Source: Mycolicibacterium sp. P1-18 (GTDB taxonomy: Bacteria > Actinomycetota > Actinomycetes > Mycobacteriales > Mycobacteriaceae). Taken from it: a stretch of 64,000 nt of DNA. Where the stretch lies: positions 99,198 through 163,197 of the forward strand of contig NZ_NPKR01000015.1 in assembly GCF_008329535.1 (NCBI RefSeq). The letters are read 5' to 3'. The position numbers and the translations under genes were made by a program. Below the pieces are notes generated by a model. It did not search any database. It was given only the letters and a program-made list of their open reading frames with translations, and had not been told where the DNA came from. Shown in pieces: positions 41,193-49,747 of the stretch (position 1 is the first letter of the stretch; the number at the start of each line of letters is the position of its first letter).

Positions 41193-42722
41193 ATGACCAC
41201 CCCCACCGCCGCGCACCCACCGAGATCCGGTGTCGTCGGGCACCTCTCGCGCCTGACTGCGTTCGCCGCGTCGGCGGAGGGTCGACCGGCCCGCCTCGGT
41301 TTCCTCGGCGCGGTCTTGATCACCCTCGGTGGCCTCGGGGCAGGCAGCACCCGGCTCCACGACCCCGTGCTGGAGTCGATCCAACTGTCCTGGCTGCGTT
41401 TCGGGCACGGGTTGGTGTTCTCGTCGCTGCTGCTGTGGGGTGGCGTCGCGGCGATGTTGATCGCCTGGCTCTGGCTGGGCCGCCGGGTCGTCGACCGCAC
41501 CGCCACCACCTACACGATGCTGGCGACCACCGGATTCTGGTTGACGCCGCTGCTGCTCAGTGCGCCGGTGTTCAGCCGCGACACGTATTCCTATCTCGCC
41601 CAGGGGGCGTTGCTGCGCGACGGCTTCGACCCCTACGTCGTCGGCCCCATCGAGAACCCCAACTCCCTGCTCGACGACGTCAGCCCGATCTGGACGACGA
41701 CGACCGCCCCCTACGGGCCGGTGTTCATCCTGGTGGCGAAGTTCGTCACGCTGGTGGTGGGCGACCACGTCATCGAGGGCACCATGCTGCTGCGGCTCTG
41801 CATGCTGCCCGGCCTGGTGATGCTGATCTGGGCCGCGCCCCGCATCGCCCGCCACGTCGGGGCCAACGGGCCCGCGGCACTGTGGATCTGCGTGCTCAAC
41901 CCGTTGGTGATCATCCATCTGATGGGCGGCGTCCACAACGAGATGCTGATGGTCGGCCTCATGATGGCGGCGATCGCGCTGACGTTGCAGGACAGACCGG
42001 TGTGGGGCGTCGGCCTCATCGCCATCGCCGTGGCGGTGAAGGCCACGGCGGGCATCGCGCTGCCGTTCATGGTGTGGATGTGGATGCATCGGCTCAGGGA
42101 CGAGCGCGGACTCGGCCCGGCGCGCGCGTTCGCAGTCGCGACGGGCGCCTCGGCGCTCATCTTCGTAGTGGTGTTCGCGGTGGTGTCGTGGCTGGCCGGT
42201 GTCGGCCTGGGGTGGCTGACGGCCCTCGCCGGGTCGGTGAAGATCATCAACTGGCTCACGGTGCCGACCGCCACGGCGAACCTGGTGAACGCCGTCGGCG
42301 GCCTGTTCTTCCCGGTGAACTTCTACGCCGTCCTCGAAGTCACACGCATCGCGGGCGTGGCCATCATCGCCATCTCACTTCCGTTGCTGTGGTGGCGGTT
42401 CCGGCACGACGACCGCGAGGCGCTCACCGGCATCGCGCTGGCCATGCTGGTGGTGGTGCTGTTCGTCCCCGCGGCGTTGCCCTGGTACTACACCTGGCCG
42501 TTGGCCATCGTGTCGGCGCTGGCACAGAGCACGAAGGCGATCGCCGCGATCGCCGGCTTCTCCACGTGGATCATGGTGATCTTCAAGCCCGACGGCTCGC
42601 ACGGCATGTACTCGTGGCTGCACGTCGGGCTGGCCACCGCATGCGCGGTGGTGGCGTGGTACTCGTTGGCCAAGTCCGCCGAACGGGCGCCGGCCGAGAC
42701 GGCGCAGGCCGAACCTCAGTAG
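41193..42722 (+). CDS. mptA: Alpha-(1,6)-mannosyltransferase MptA (GT-C)
   Basis: The 509-residue polytopic protein has at least 12 hydrophobic segments and the GT-C acidic loop motif SRDTYSYLAQG after the first membrane helices. MptA (Rv2174) extends the mannan backbone of lipomannan and LAM from polyprenyl-phosphomannose on the outer membrane face. ATG 41193 follows the idsA2 stop by 5 nt. Its end overlaps the converging Rv2175c-type gene by 7 bp. Confidence 0.92.
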   Translation: MTTPTAAHPPRSGVVGHLSRLTAFAASAEGRPARLGFLGAVLITLGGLGAGSTRLHDPVLESIQLSWLRFGHGLVFSSLLLWGGVAAMLIAWLWLGRRVVDRTATTYTMLATTGFWLTPLLLSAPVFSRDTYSYLAQGALLRDGFDPYVVGPIENPNSLLDDVSPIWTTTTAPYGPVFILVAKFVTLVVGDHVIEGTMLLRLCMLPGLVMLIWAAPRIARHVGANGPAALWICVLNPLVIIHLMGGVHNEMLMVGLMMAAIALTLQDRPVWGVGLIAIAVAVKATAGIALPFMVWMWMHRLRDERGLGPARAFAVATGASALIFVVVFAVVSWLAGVGLGWLTALAGSVKIINWLTVPTATANLVNAVGGLFFPVNFYAVLEVTRIAGVAIIAISLPLLWWRFRHDDREALTGIALAMLVVVLFVPAALPWYYTWPLAIVSALAQSTKAIAAIAGFSTWIMVIFKPDGSHGMYSWLHVGLATACAVVAWYSLAKSAERAPAETAQAEPQ

Positions 42723-43120
42723 GCCATCGCCTGGGCGCGGCGCACCACCTCGCGGGCCTGATGCGAGTGCAGCGCGTCGACGGGTCGGGCGTTCTCCACG
42801 ACGTCGCCGGTCCCGTCGCGGCTGAGGGTCAGCGACGCGTCCGGGGTGAACAACCACCGCACGATCTCGTTTTCGCTGTATCCGCCGTCGTGCAGCACGA
42901 CCAGCAGGCCGGGCAGGCTCTTCACGACGTGGTTCTTGTCGTCGAAGAAGATCTTCGGCACCACCAGGACGCCGTTGCGGCGCACGCTGATCAGGTGCTT
43001 CTGGCGCAGATGCTGGTGCACCTTGGTCACCGGGATGCCGAGGATGGACGCCACGGCGGGCAGGTCGTAGACGGCTTCGTCGGGGTCCAGAACGTCGTCG
43101 GCAGCCGGAATGTTGCTCAC
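42716..43120 (-). CDS. Winged-helix DNA-binding protein (Rv2175c family), partner of PknL
   Basis: The 134-residue protein has a helix-turn-helix N-terminal part (YDLPAVASILGIPVTKVHQH) and a conserved C-terminal domain. The M. tuberculosis homologue Rv2175c binds DNA and is a PknL substrate whose phosphorylation lowers DNA binding. It is divergent from pknL with only 23 bp between the start codons. GTG 43120 follows a -10 (TAGACT) by 7 nt, so the mRNA is probably leaderless. Confidence 0.9.
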   Translation of the reverse strand: MSNIPAADDVLDPDEAVYDLPAVASILGIPVTKVHQHLRQKHLISVRRNGVLVVPKIFFDDKNHVVKSLPGLLVVLHDGGYSENEIVRWLFTPDASLTLSRDGTGDVVENARPVDALHSHQAREVVRRAQAMAY

Positions 43121-43143
43121 CGGTCCGAGTCTAAGATGCGTGC
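43121..43143. promoter_or_regulatory. Overlapping face-to-face leaderless promoters of pknL and the Rv2175c-type gene
   Basis: TAAGAT on the plus strand (43132-43137) ends 6 nt before the pknL GTG. TAGACT on the minus strand (complement of 43128-43133) ends 7 nt before the other GTG. The two hexamers share 43132-43133, so two RNA polymerases could hardly bind at once. Confidence 0.65.
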
Positions 43144-44361
43144 GTGGATACCAGCCAACGATCGGACCCGCTCGTCGGCCTCGTCGTGGACGGGCGCTAC
43201 CGCGTGGACGCCCTGATCGCCACCGGCGGGATGTCCGCGGTGTACCGCGGCCTGGATCTACGGCTCGACCGGCCGGTGGCCCTGAAGGTGATGGATTCCC
43301 GGTACGCGGGCGACTCGCAGTTCCTGACGCGGTTCCAGCGCGAGGCGCGGGCCGTGGCCCGGCTCAAGGATCCCGGGCTCGTCGCGGTCTACGACCAGGG
43401 CCTCGGCGATCACGGCGCCGGTCTTCCCTACCTGGTCATGGAGCTGATCGAGGGCGGCACGCTGCGCGAGCTGCTGCGCGAACGCGGGCCCATGCCGCCG
43501 CACGCCGTGGCGGCGGTGCTCACGCCGATCCTCGGCGGTCTGGCCGCCGCACACCGGGCCGGTCTGGTGCACCGCGACATCAAGCCGGAGAACGTCCTGA
43601 TCTCCGACGACGGCGAGGTGAAGATCGCCGACTTCGGGTTGGTGCGCGCCGTCGCCGAGGCAAAGATCACCTCGACCAGTGTGATCCTGGGCACCGCGGC
43701 GTATCTGTCCCCCGAACAGGTCGGCACCGGCGACGCGACACCGGAGAGCGACGTCTACGGCGTGGGCATCCTGGCCTACGAATTGCTCACCGGCACCACG
43801 CCGTTCACCGGCGACAGCGTGCTGGCCGTCGCGTATCAGCGGATGGACAACGACGTGCCCCCGCCCAGCACCGCGATCGCGGGCGTCCCGCCGCAATTCG
43901 ACGAATTGGTGCGGCGGGCCACGCGGCGCACGCCCGGCGACCGGTATCCGGACGCGGGCGCGATGGCCGCCGACCTGGCCGCGGTCGTCACCGAGCTGGG
44001 CCTGCCACCGTTTCGGGTTCCCGCGCCGACGAACTCCGCCCAACACGTCGCGTCGGCCGAGTTCCACAGCCGGCTCGACGAGCGGGCCGACGGGGACCGA
44101 CACACCACTGCGGCCACCGCCGCGACCGCGCCGCCGCGCCAGCAGACCCGGGAGATGACGCGGGGCCCCGGCGACTGGGAGCGGCCCCAAACCCCCTACC
44201 GCTCAGGGCAGTTCGCGGGCATCGACATCGACGAGCTGGAGTGGGCCCGGCAACGGGGCCGACGCGTGACGCTGTTCTGGTCGGTCGGCATCCTGACCCT
44301 CACCGCGCTGGTCGCCGCCGGCGCGTGGACGCTCGGCAGCAACCTGCAGGGTCTGTTCTAG
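43144..44361 (+). CDS. pknL: Serine/threonine protein kinase PknL
   Basis: The 405-residue kinase has a Gly-loop (ATGGMSAVYRG), Lys48, HRDIKPEN with Asp145, DFG at 163-165, and activation-loop Thr176 and Thr178 (KITSTS). After the kinase domain come a linker and a single transmembrane helix (about 375-395) with only a short outer tail and no PASTA domain. PknL is linked to control of its neighbour and of the dcw/cell-wall region. The TAG stop shares CTAG with the aroG stop. Confidence 0.96.
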   Translation: MDTSQRSDPLVGLVVDGRYRVDALIATGGMSAVYRGLDLRLDRPVALKVMDSRYAGDSQFLTRFQREARAVARLKDPGLVAVYDQGLGDHGAGLPYLVMELIEGGTLRELLRERGPMPPHAVAAVLTPILGGLAAAHRAGLVHRDIKPENVLISDDGEVKIADFGLVRAVAEAKITSTSVILGTAAYLSPEQVGTGDATPESDVYGVGILAYELLTGTTPFTGDSVLAVAYQRMDNDVPPPSTAIAGVPPQFDELVRRATRRTPGDRYPDAGAMAADLAAVVTELGLPPFRVPAPTNSAQHVASAEFHSRLDERADGDRHTTAATAATAPPRQQTREMTRGPGDWERPQTPYRSGQFAGIDIDELEWARQRGRRVTLFWSVGILTLTALVAAGAWTLGSNLQGLF

Positions 44362-45755
44362 CCCCGCAGCATCTCGGCGACCAGGAAGGCCAGCTCGAGG
44401 GACTGCTGGGTGTTCAGCCGCGGGTCGCAGGCCGTCTCGTAGCGGCCGGCGAGGTCGGAGTCGGAGATGTCCTGCGCGCCGCCGAGGCACTCGGTGACGT
44501 TCTCACCGGTGATCTCGACGTGGATGCCACCGGGGTGGGTGCCCAGGGCGTGGTGCACCTCGAAGAAGCCCTGCACCTCGTCGACGATGCGGTCGAAGTG
44601 CCGCGTCTTGTAGCCGGTCGACGACTCGTGGGTGTTGCCGTGCATCGGGTCGCACTGCCAGATCACCTGGCGTCCGGTGGCCTGCACCTTCTCGATGATC
44701 GGCGGCAGCAGGTCGCGCACCTTGCCGTTGCCCATCCGGCTGACCAGCGTCAAGCGGCCCGCCTCGTTGTGCGGATCCAGGCGCTCGACGTACTCGACGG
44801 CCAGCTCCGGCGGCGTCGTCGGCCCGATCTTGACCCCGATGGGGTTGGAGATGGTCTCGACGAATCCGATGTGCGCGCCGTCGAGCTGGCGGGTGCGGTC
44901 ACCGATCCAGACGTAGTGCGCCGACAGATCGTAGAGCCGCGGCTCGGGCGCCTCGGCGGGGAACTCGTTGGACAGCCGCAGCATCGCCCGCTCGTAGTCG
45001 AGCACCAGCGCCTCGTGGCTGGCGTAGATCTCGGCGGTCTGCAGGTTGATGTCGTTCACGCCGCACGCGCTCATGAAGCGCAGGGCACGGTCGATCTCGG
45101 CGGCCAGCGCCTCGTACCGCGCACCCGCCGGCGAGGTGCGGACGAACTCGCGGTTCCAGTCGTGCACCGACTCCAGCGAGGCCAGTCCCGACGACGTCAT
45201 CGCCCGCACCAGGTTCATCGCGGCGCTGGCGTTGGCGTAGGCGCGCACCAGCCGGGAGGCGTCGTGGTCGCGCACCGAGGCGTCGGGGGCGAACCCGTTG
45301 ACCATGTCACCCCGGTAGGACTTGAGCCCGAGCGCATCGACGTCGGACGACCGCGGCTTGGCGTACTGGCCGGCGATGCGCGCGACCTTGACCACCGGCA
45401 TGCTGGCGCCGTAGGTCAGCACGACGGCCATCTGCAGCAGCGTGCGGATGTTGGCCCTGATGTGCGGTTCGGTGTTGTCGACGAACGTCTCGGCGCAGTC
45501 GCCGCCCTGCAGCAGGAACGCCTCGCCGCGCGCGACGTCGGCGAGGTGGCCCTTGAGCCGCTCGATCTCCGAGGGCACGGTCACCGGCGGCACGCTCTCC
45601 AACACCGTGCGCATCGCCTTGGCCTGGTCCGCGGGCCAGCTCGGCTGCTGGGCGGCCGGCTTGGCGAGGGCGGCGTCGAGCCGCTCACGGAGGTCACTCG
45701 ACAGCGGCGGGAGCTCCGGCAGCTGGTCGATGGGCACGTCGACGGTCCAGTTCAC
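44358..45755 (-). CDS. aroG: 3-deoxy-7-phosphoheptulonate synthase, class II (AroG)
   Basis: The 465-residue class II DAHP synthase is recognised by MNWTVDVPIDQLPEL, GEAFLLQGGDCAETF, the KIGPTTPPE segment and WQCDPMHGNT. It makes DAHP from PEP and erythrose 4-phosphate, the first shikimate step. GTG 45755 is chosen because the protein start matches the family and because TACCAT (complement of 45762-45767) ends 6 nt before it, the leaderless spacing. An upstream in-frame ATG overlaps this -10. Confidence 0.96.
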   Translation of the reverse strand: MNWTVDVPIDQLPELPPLSSDLRERLDAALAKPAAQQPSWPADQAKAMRTVLESVPPVTVPSEIERLKGHLADVARGEAFLLQGGDCAETFVDNTEPHIRANIRTLLQMAVVLTYGASMPVVKVARIAGQYAKPRSSDVDALGLKSYRGDMVNGFAPDASVRDHDASRLVRAYANASAAMNLVRAMTSSGLASLESVHDWNREFVRTSPAGARYEALAAEIDRALRFMSACGVNDINLQTAEIYASHEALVLDYERAMLRLSNEFPAEAPEPRLYDLSAHYVWIGDRTRQLDGAHIGFVETISNPIGVKIGPTTPPELAVEYVERLDPHNEAGRLTLVSRMGNGKVRDLLPPIIEKVQATGRQVIWQCDPMHGNTHESSTGYKTRHFDRIVDEVQGFFEVHHALGTHPGGIHVEITGENVTECLGGAQDISDSDLAGRYETACDPRLNTQQSLELAFLVAEMLRG

Positions 45756-45767
45756 CCGTCCATGGTA
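45753..45767 (-). promoter_or_regulatory. Leaderless -10 element of aroG
   Basis: TACCAT (complement of 45762-45767), then 6 nt, then GTG (45755-45753). The match to TANNNT and the spacing agree with a transcript that begins at the start codon. Confidence 0.6.
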
Positions 45768-45817
45768 ACCGCGCACGGACGCTCCCCCTGCATCCCGGTC
45801 CCGGCCATCGCCGCAGT

Positions 45818-46345
45818 TCAGGAGCGTGCGGCCCAGGCCCCGTCATCCTCGTCGTCGGCACCGCCGGCGAGACCGGTGACGAGGCGGAACCTGGTCAGGT
45901 TGTGCCGGGCGTCGACCAGCGCGTCGTGGGTGTCCCTGGGCCGCGGCGGCATCCGCGGTGACCCGCGGTCCTCCCAGAACTGCCGCAGCTCGCGGGTGAA
46001 CCGCGGGATGGCTGGGGGCAGGTCGGTCATCGGCCCCCACAACTGACACAGCACGACGTGGTCGTAGGCGGCCACCCAGGCCCACAGTTCGATGGTCTCG
46101 TCGCCGTCGATGTCGAAGAAGTCCTCGAGGTCCGACCGGATCTGCCGCCGGGACTTCCACGCCTTCGACGACGGTGACGGCAACTTCGGCAGCACGTTCT
46201 TGCGCACCCAGGCGCCAGCCCGATCCGGGTCGAATTCCGTTGAGATGGCGTAATACTCGCGGCCGTCCTCGGCGGCCACCCCGATCGAGATCAGCTCGAT
46301 GGTGCGACCGTCGTCGATGAACTCGGTGTCGTAGAAGTAGCGCAT
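45818..46345 (-). CDS. Polyadenylate-specific 3'-5' exoribonuclease (RNase AS type)
   Basis: The 175-residue DEDDh protein has Exo I residues in MRYFYDTEFID (Asp6, Glu8), Exo II around AYDHVVL and Exo III in HDALVDARHNL. It corresponds to Rv2179c, whose protein is an RNase T-like enzyme specific for adenosine tracts. The ATG shares one base with the upstream stop (TGATG at 46345). A longer minus-strand frame in this area is a shadow. Confidence 0.9.
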   Translation of the reverse strand: MRYFYDTEFIDDGRTIELISIGVAAEDGREYYAISTEFDPDRAGAWVRKNVLPKLPSPSSKAWKSRRQIRSDLEDFFDIDGDETIELWAWVAAYDHVVLCQLWGPMTDLPPAIPRFTRELRQFWEDRGSPRMPPRPRDTHDALVDARHNLTRFRLVTGLAGGADDEDDGAWAARS

Positions 46346-47223
46346 CAGGCGGCGTCCGTCGTCGGGGATGGGGCCGGGTGGATCTCCCGGTCGAGCTGGG
46401 CGTCGACCTCGACGTCGTCGGGGAAGTGCGGTTCCCCGGCGACCACGTGCTGCAGCCACAGCTTGGCCGACACGACGGGCCGGCGCAGCCGCCGTTCCCG
46501 TTCCAGCGAGCGGTGCATGCGGCGCGGCCTCCTGCCGTAACGCCACCGCGCCCACGGCGCGTGCGGGCGCGACACCCGGATCGCGCCGACGATCAGCAGC
46601 GGTGTGATGAACATGCCCACCAGTCCGGTCCACACCTTGCCCTTGAGCAGCACCACCACCGCCAGCGCGAGGGTGACCAGGGCGATCCCGATGACGGTGG
46701 CCCGCGCCAGCAGCGTCTGGTCCTCGCGCCAGATGTCGATGTCGAAGAACGACAGCGGGTTGAAGCCGAGGATGAGCAGCCCGGCCACCGCGACCGCCGC
46801 GAACACCGCGTCGACCGAGGTCCGGCCGTCCTCGGACCAGTACACGTCCTGCAGGTGCAGGATCAGGGCGAATTCGTCGAGCACCAAGGCCGCGCCCATG
46901 CCGAACATGATGGCGGCGACGGTGAACTCCGGCACGCCGCCGTCGACGGCCAGGGTCACCATGGTCACCCCGGACACCATGACCAGGATCACACCGATGA
47001 CGGCGTGGTGGATGTGGGTGGTGCCGTGACCGATGTTGCGGGGCTGCCACCACTTGGGCGGGGTGCCGCTGGCGTTGTTGTTCTCGTTGTGGCGGATGTA
47101 GCGGACGATCGTGCGCGTCACCAGGAACGTCAGCAGGAACGCGATCAGGCACCACATCAGTGGTTGCCGACCCGGGGGGATGCCCAAGTTCAGCCCGAAG
47201 TCGAACTTCCAATCGTCGAACAC
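46345..47223 (-). CDS. Integral membrane protein (Rv2180c family)
   Basis: The 292-residue protein has about six transmembrane helices and a basic cytoplasmic C-terminus (RRPRRMHRSLERERRLRR). It contains a His-rich loop GHGTTHIHHAVIG. Function unknown. GTG 47223 is preferred over TTG 47229 because TAAGTT (complement of 47230-47235) ends exactly 6 nt before it. It is divergent from mptC and coupled to the RNase AS gene. Confidence 0.85.
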   Translation of the reverse strand: MFDDWKFDFGLNLGIPPGRQPLMWCLIAFLLTFLVTRTIVRYIRHNENNNASGTPPKWWQPRNIGHGTTHIHHAVIGVILVMVSGVTMVTLAVDGGVPEFTVAAIMFGMGAALVLDEFALILHLQDVYWSEDGRTSVDAVFAAVAVAGLLILGFNPLSFFDIDIWREDQTLLARATVIGIALVTLALAVVVLLKGKVWTGLVGMFITPLLIVGAIRVSRPHAPWARWRYGRRPRRMHRSLERERRLRRPVVSAKLWLQHVVAGEPHFPDDVEVDAQLDREIHPAPSPTTDAA

Positions 47224-47235
47224 GCGCAAAACTTA
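47221..47235 (-). promoter_or_regulatory. Leaderless -10 element of the Rv2180c-type gene
   Basis: TAAGTT (complement of 47230-47235), then 6 nt, then GTG (47223-47221). This decides the start over TTG 47229. Confidence 0.55.
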
Positions 47236-47307
47236 CGCCGACCTGCGCGCGTCGCGGACCGGATGGTCCCCGACGCGCCGAGTGCCACCGATACTCTGGT
47301 CCGCGAC

Positions 47308-48579
47308 ATGAGAACTCGGCACCGCGCACTGTGGACAGGCGCAGCATGGCGGCTGTTTCAGCTGCTGACCATCGCCGCGGTGATCTGGGCGGGGTGGCGA
47401 CTGCTGGCGGTGACCCCGTACCGCATCGACATCGACGTCTACCGGATGGGCGGACGGGCGTGGCTCGACGGCACGTCCCTGTATCGCGACGGCGTGCTGT
47501 TCCACACCGGCGCCGGCCTGGACCTGCCGTTCACCTACCCGCCGCTGGCGGCCGCCGTCTTCGCACCGTTCGCGATGTTGTCCCTCAACGCGGCGAGCGC
47601 GACCATCACCGCCGTCACCTTCGTGCTGCTGGTGGTGACGACCACGATCGTGCTGACCCGCCTGGACGTGTGGGACGGGTGGCAGCGGCGGTGCTGGCTG
47701 GCCGCGGCCGTCGTCGCCCCCGCCGCGGTCTACCTGGAGCCGATCCGGTCGAACTTCGAGTTCGGCCAGATCAACGTGGTGCTGATGACCCTGGTGATCG
47801 CCGACTGCGTGCCCCGCAAGACGCCCTGGCCGCGCGGGCTGCTGCTGGGCGTGGCGATCGCACTGAAGCTGACGCCGGCCGTGTTCCTTCTGTATCTCCT
47901 GCTGCGGCGCGACACCCGGGCGCTGCTGACGAGCATCGCGTCGGCCGTCCTGGCCACGGCCGTCGGGTTCATGGTGGCCCCGAGGGACTCCTGGGTGTAC
48001 TGGACGCAGACCATCCGCGACACCGACCGCATCGGCACCGCGACATATCTGACCAATCAGAACATCGCGGGCATGCTGGCCCGCCTCGGCATCGCCGAGA
48101 CGCCACGGTTCGTGATGTGGCTGATCGCGTGCTTCGCCGTGCTCGGCATGACCTCGTGGGCGGTGCGCCGTGTGCTGCGGACCGACGACGGCCCACGGGC
48201 GGTGCGCGCCGGCGACAAGGCGGTGCTTGCGTTGATGTGCGTGGCGATGTTCGGCTTGGTCGTCTCGCCGGTGTCGTGGTCCCACCACTGGGTGTGGGCG
48301 CTGCCGGCGATCCTGACGACGGCCGTGCTGGGGGTGCGCTATCGCAACGCCGCGCTGGGCGTGATCAGCGCGGTCGGGGTGCTGCTGACCTACTTCGTGC
48401 CGATCCACCTGATGGTCGAACATGAGGAGACCTCCGCCGCGCTGTGGCGGCAACTGCTCGGCGGGTCCTACGTCTGGTGGGCGCTGGCGCTGATCGCGGT
48501 GGCGGGCGCGGTCACGCTGCGCGAGCCCGAGGGCTCACGGGCCAACGCCGACGTCGCGCCGGCTCACGCCGCGAGCTAG
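47308..48579 (+). CDS. mptC: Alpha-(1,2)-mannosyltransferase MptC-like (GT-C, GT87 type)
   Basis: The 423-residue polytopic protein has the GT87-type features RIDIDVYRMGGRAWLDG after TM1 and LPFTYPPLAA, EFGQINVVLM, and SPVSWSHHWVWALP. It corresponds to Rv2181, which adds alpha-1,2 mannose branches to lipomannan and LAM. ATG 47308 is used; the frame upstream runs antisense to the neighbouring membrane protein and is not coding. Confidence 0.9.
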   Translation: MRTRHRALWTGAAWRLFQLLTIAAVIWAGWRLLAVTPYRIDIDVYRMGGRAWLDGTSLYRDGVLFHTGAGLDLPFTYPPLAAAVFAPFAMLSLNAASATITAVTFVLLVVTTTIVLTRLDVWDGWQRRCWLAAAVVAPAAVYLEPIRSNFEFGQINVVLMTLVIADCVPRKTPWPRGLLLGVAIALKLTPAVFLLYLLLRRDTRALLTSIASAVLATAVGFMVAPRDSWVYWTQTIRDTDRIGTATYLTNQNIAGMLARLGIAETPRFVMWLIACFAVLGMTSWAVRRVLRTDDGPRAVRAGDKAVLALMCVAMFGLVVSPVSWSHHWVWALPAILTTAVLGVRYRNAALGVISAVGVLLTYFVPIHLMVEHEETSAALWRQLLGGSYVWWALALIAVAGAVTLREPEGSRANADVAPAHAAS

Positions 48580-49313
48580 CCTGCGGCGGAGGTCGGCATC
48601 CGGGCGGGCGGCGTGCCGTCGGACCCGGGCGTCCCGCCCTCGAGTGCCACCTTGACGTCGGCGGCGTACAGGTCGACGTACTCCTGGCCGGACATCTGCA
48701 TCAGCTCGTACATCACCTCGTCGATGACGGCGCGCTCGATGAAGCGGTTGCCGGCCAGCCCCTCGAACCGGGAGAAGTCCAGGGGTTTGCCGAAGCGGAC
48801 CTCGACGCGGCCGAAGTGCCACATCTTGGATCCGGGGGGGTTGACGTCGTCGGTGCCGACCATGGCAACGGGGATGACGGGGACACCGGTCTCCAACGCC
48901 AGCCGGGCGATGCCGGTCTTGCCCTTGTAGAGGCGGCCGTCGGGTGAGCGGGTGCCCTCGGGGTACATGCCGAGGACCTTGCCCTGACCGAGGATGCGCT
49001 GCGCGGTCGTCAGCGCGGCGAGTGCGGCGTCGGCGTCGGTCCGGTCGATGGGGACCTGCCCGGCGGCCGTGTAGAACCAGCGGGTGAACCAGCCCTTGAG
49101 TCCGGTGCCGGTGAAGTACTCCGCCTTGGCCAGGTAGGTGATCCGCCGCCGGACCACCAGGCACTTGTAGAAGCTGTCGGCGACGGCGAGGTGGTTACTG
49201 GCGAGGATGACGGCGCCGCGGTCCGGAACGTTCTCCAGTCCAACGACTTTCGGCCGACCGAGCAACGTCAGCAGCGGGCCCATGAACACGTATTTGAAAA
49301 GCCAATACCACAT
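48576..49313 (-). CDS. 1-acylglycerol-3-phosphate acyltransferase-like protein (PlsC family)
   Basis: The 245-residue protein has the acyltransferase motifs NHLAVADS (His41, Asp46) and PEGTRS (118-123), with VPIDRTDAD between them. It likely acylates a lysophosphatidate or a related glycolipid at the inner membrane. ATG 49313 (MWYWLFKYVFMGPLLTLLGR) is the family start. Its end overlaps the mptC stop by 4 bp. It corresponds to Rv2182c. Confidence 0.9.
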   Translation of the reverse strand: MWYWLFKYVFMGPLLTLLGRPKVVGLENVPDRGAVILASNHLAVADSFYKCLVVRRRITYLAKAEYFTGTGLKGWFTRWFYTAAGQVPIDRTDADAALAALTTAQRILGQGKVLGMYPEGTRSPDGRLYKGKTGIARLALETGVPVIPVAMVGTDDVNPPGSKMWHFGRVEVRFGKPLDFSRFEGLAGNRFIERAVIDEVMYELMQMSGQEYVDLYAADVKVALEGGTPGSDGTPPARMPTSAAG

Positions 49314-49372
49314 CGAGCCTCCCGCGGCGGGCGCCCGGACGGTGCCCTGCGACAACTGTACCCAGTTGCCGG

Positions 49373-49747
49373 TCAGTCCTCGACGGTGACGGGGATGTGT
49401 TGGTAGTGGCCCGGCGCGGAGGGCGGCGGATCGCCGTCGGGCTTCGGGCCGGGCCGCGGCGACGGGGTGTCGGGGCCTGCCGGGGGGTCGGTGACGGCGT
49501 CGGCCATCGCGCGGACCACCGACAGCAACGCGACGCTGTGCTCGGCGATGACGTTGAGCAGGGGGTGCTGTTCGCCGGACACCAACGCGGCAAGGGCACA
49601 CACCGGGCACCACACCTGCTGACACCGTCCCTCGCTGCCCGAGGTGGCGCGGGCCGCGGCCATCCGGACGGCGGGATCCAGTCGGCTCAGAATCGTCTGC
49701 GCCAACTGCCGCAACTCGGGGGCCAGGTCGGCGTGGAAGTCGCTCAT
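49373..49747 (-). CDS. Small Cys-containing protein of unknown function (Rv2183c family)
   Basis: The 124-residue protein has a helical N-terminus, a cluster of Cys42, Cys47 and Cys50 (RCQQVWCPVCALAAL) that could bind metal, a second helix, and a Pro-rich tail. ATG 49747 overlaps the ATPase gene stop (ATGA), so it is coupled to that gene. I do not know a function. Confidence 0.85.
   Translation of the reverse strand: MSDFHADLAPELRQLAQTILSRLDPAVRMAAARATSGSEGRCQQVWCPVCALAALVSGEQHPLLNVIAEHSVALLSVVRAMADAVTDPPAGPDTPSPRPGPKPDGDPPPSAPGHYQHIPVTVED

Noticed and set aside
43110..46046. Open frame of 978 codons on the plus strand
   Set aside because: It runs over pknL in another frame and antisense to aroG, with arginine/glycine-rich low-complexity translation typical of GC-rich shadow frames.
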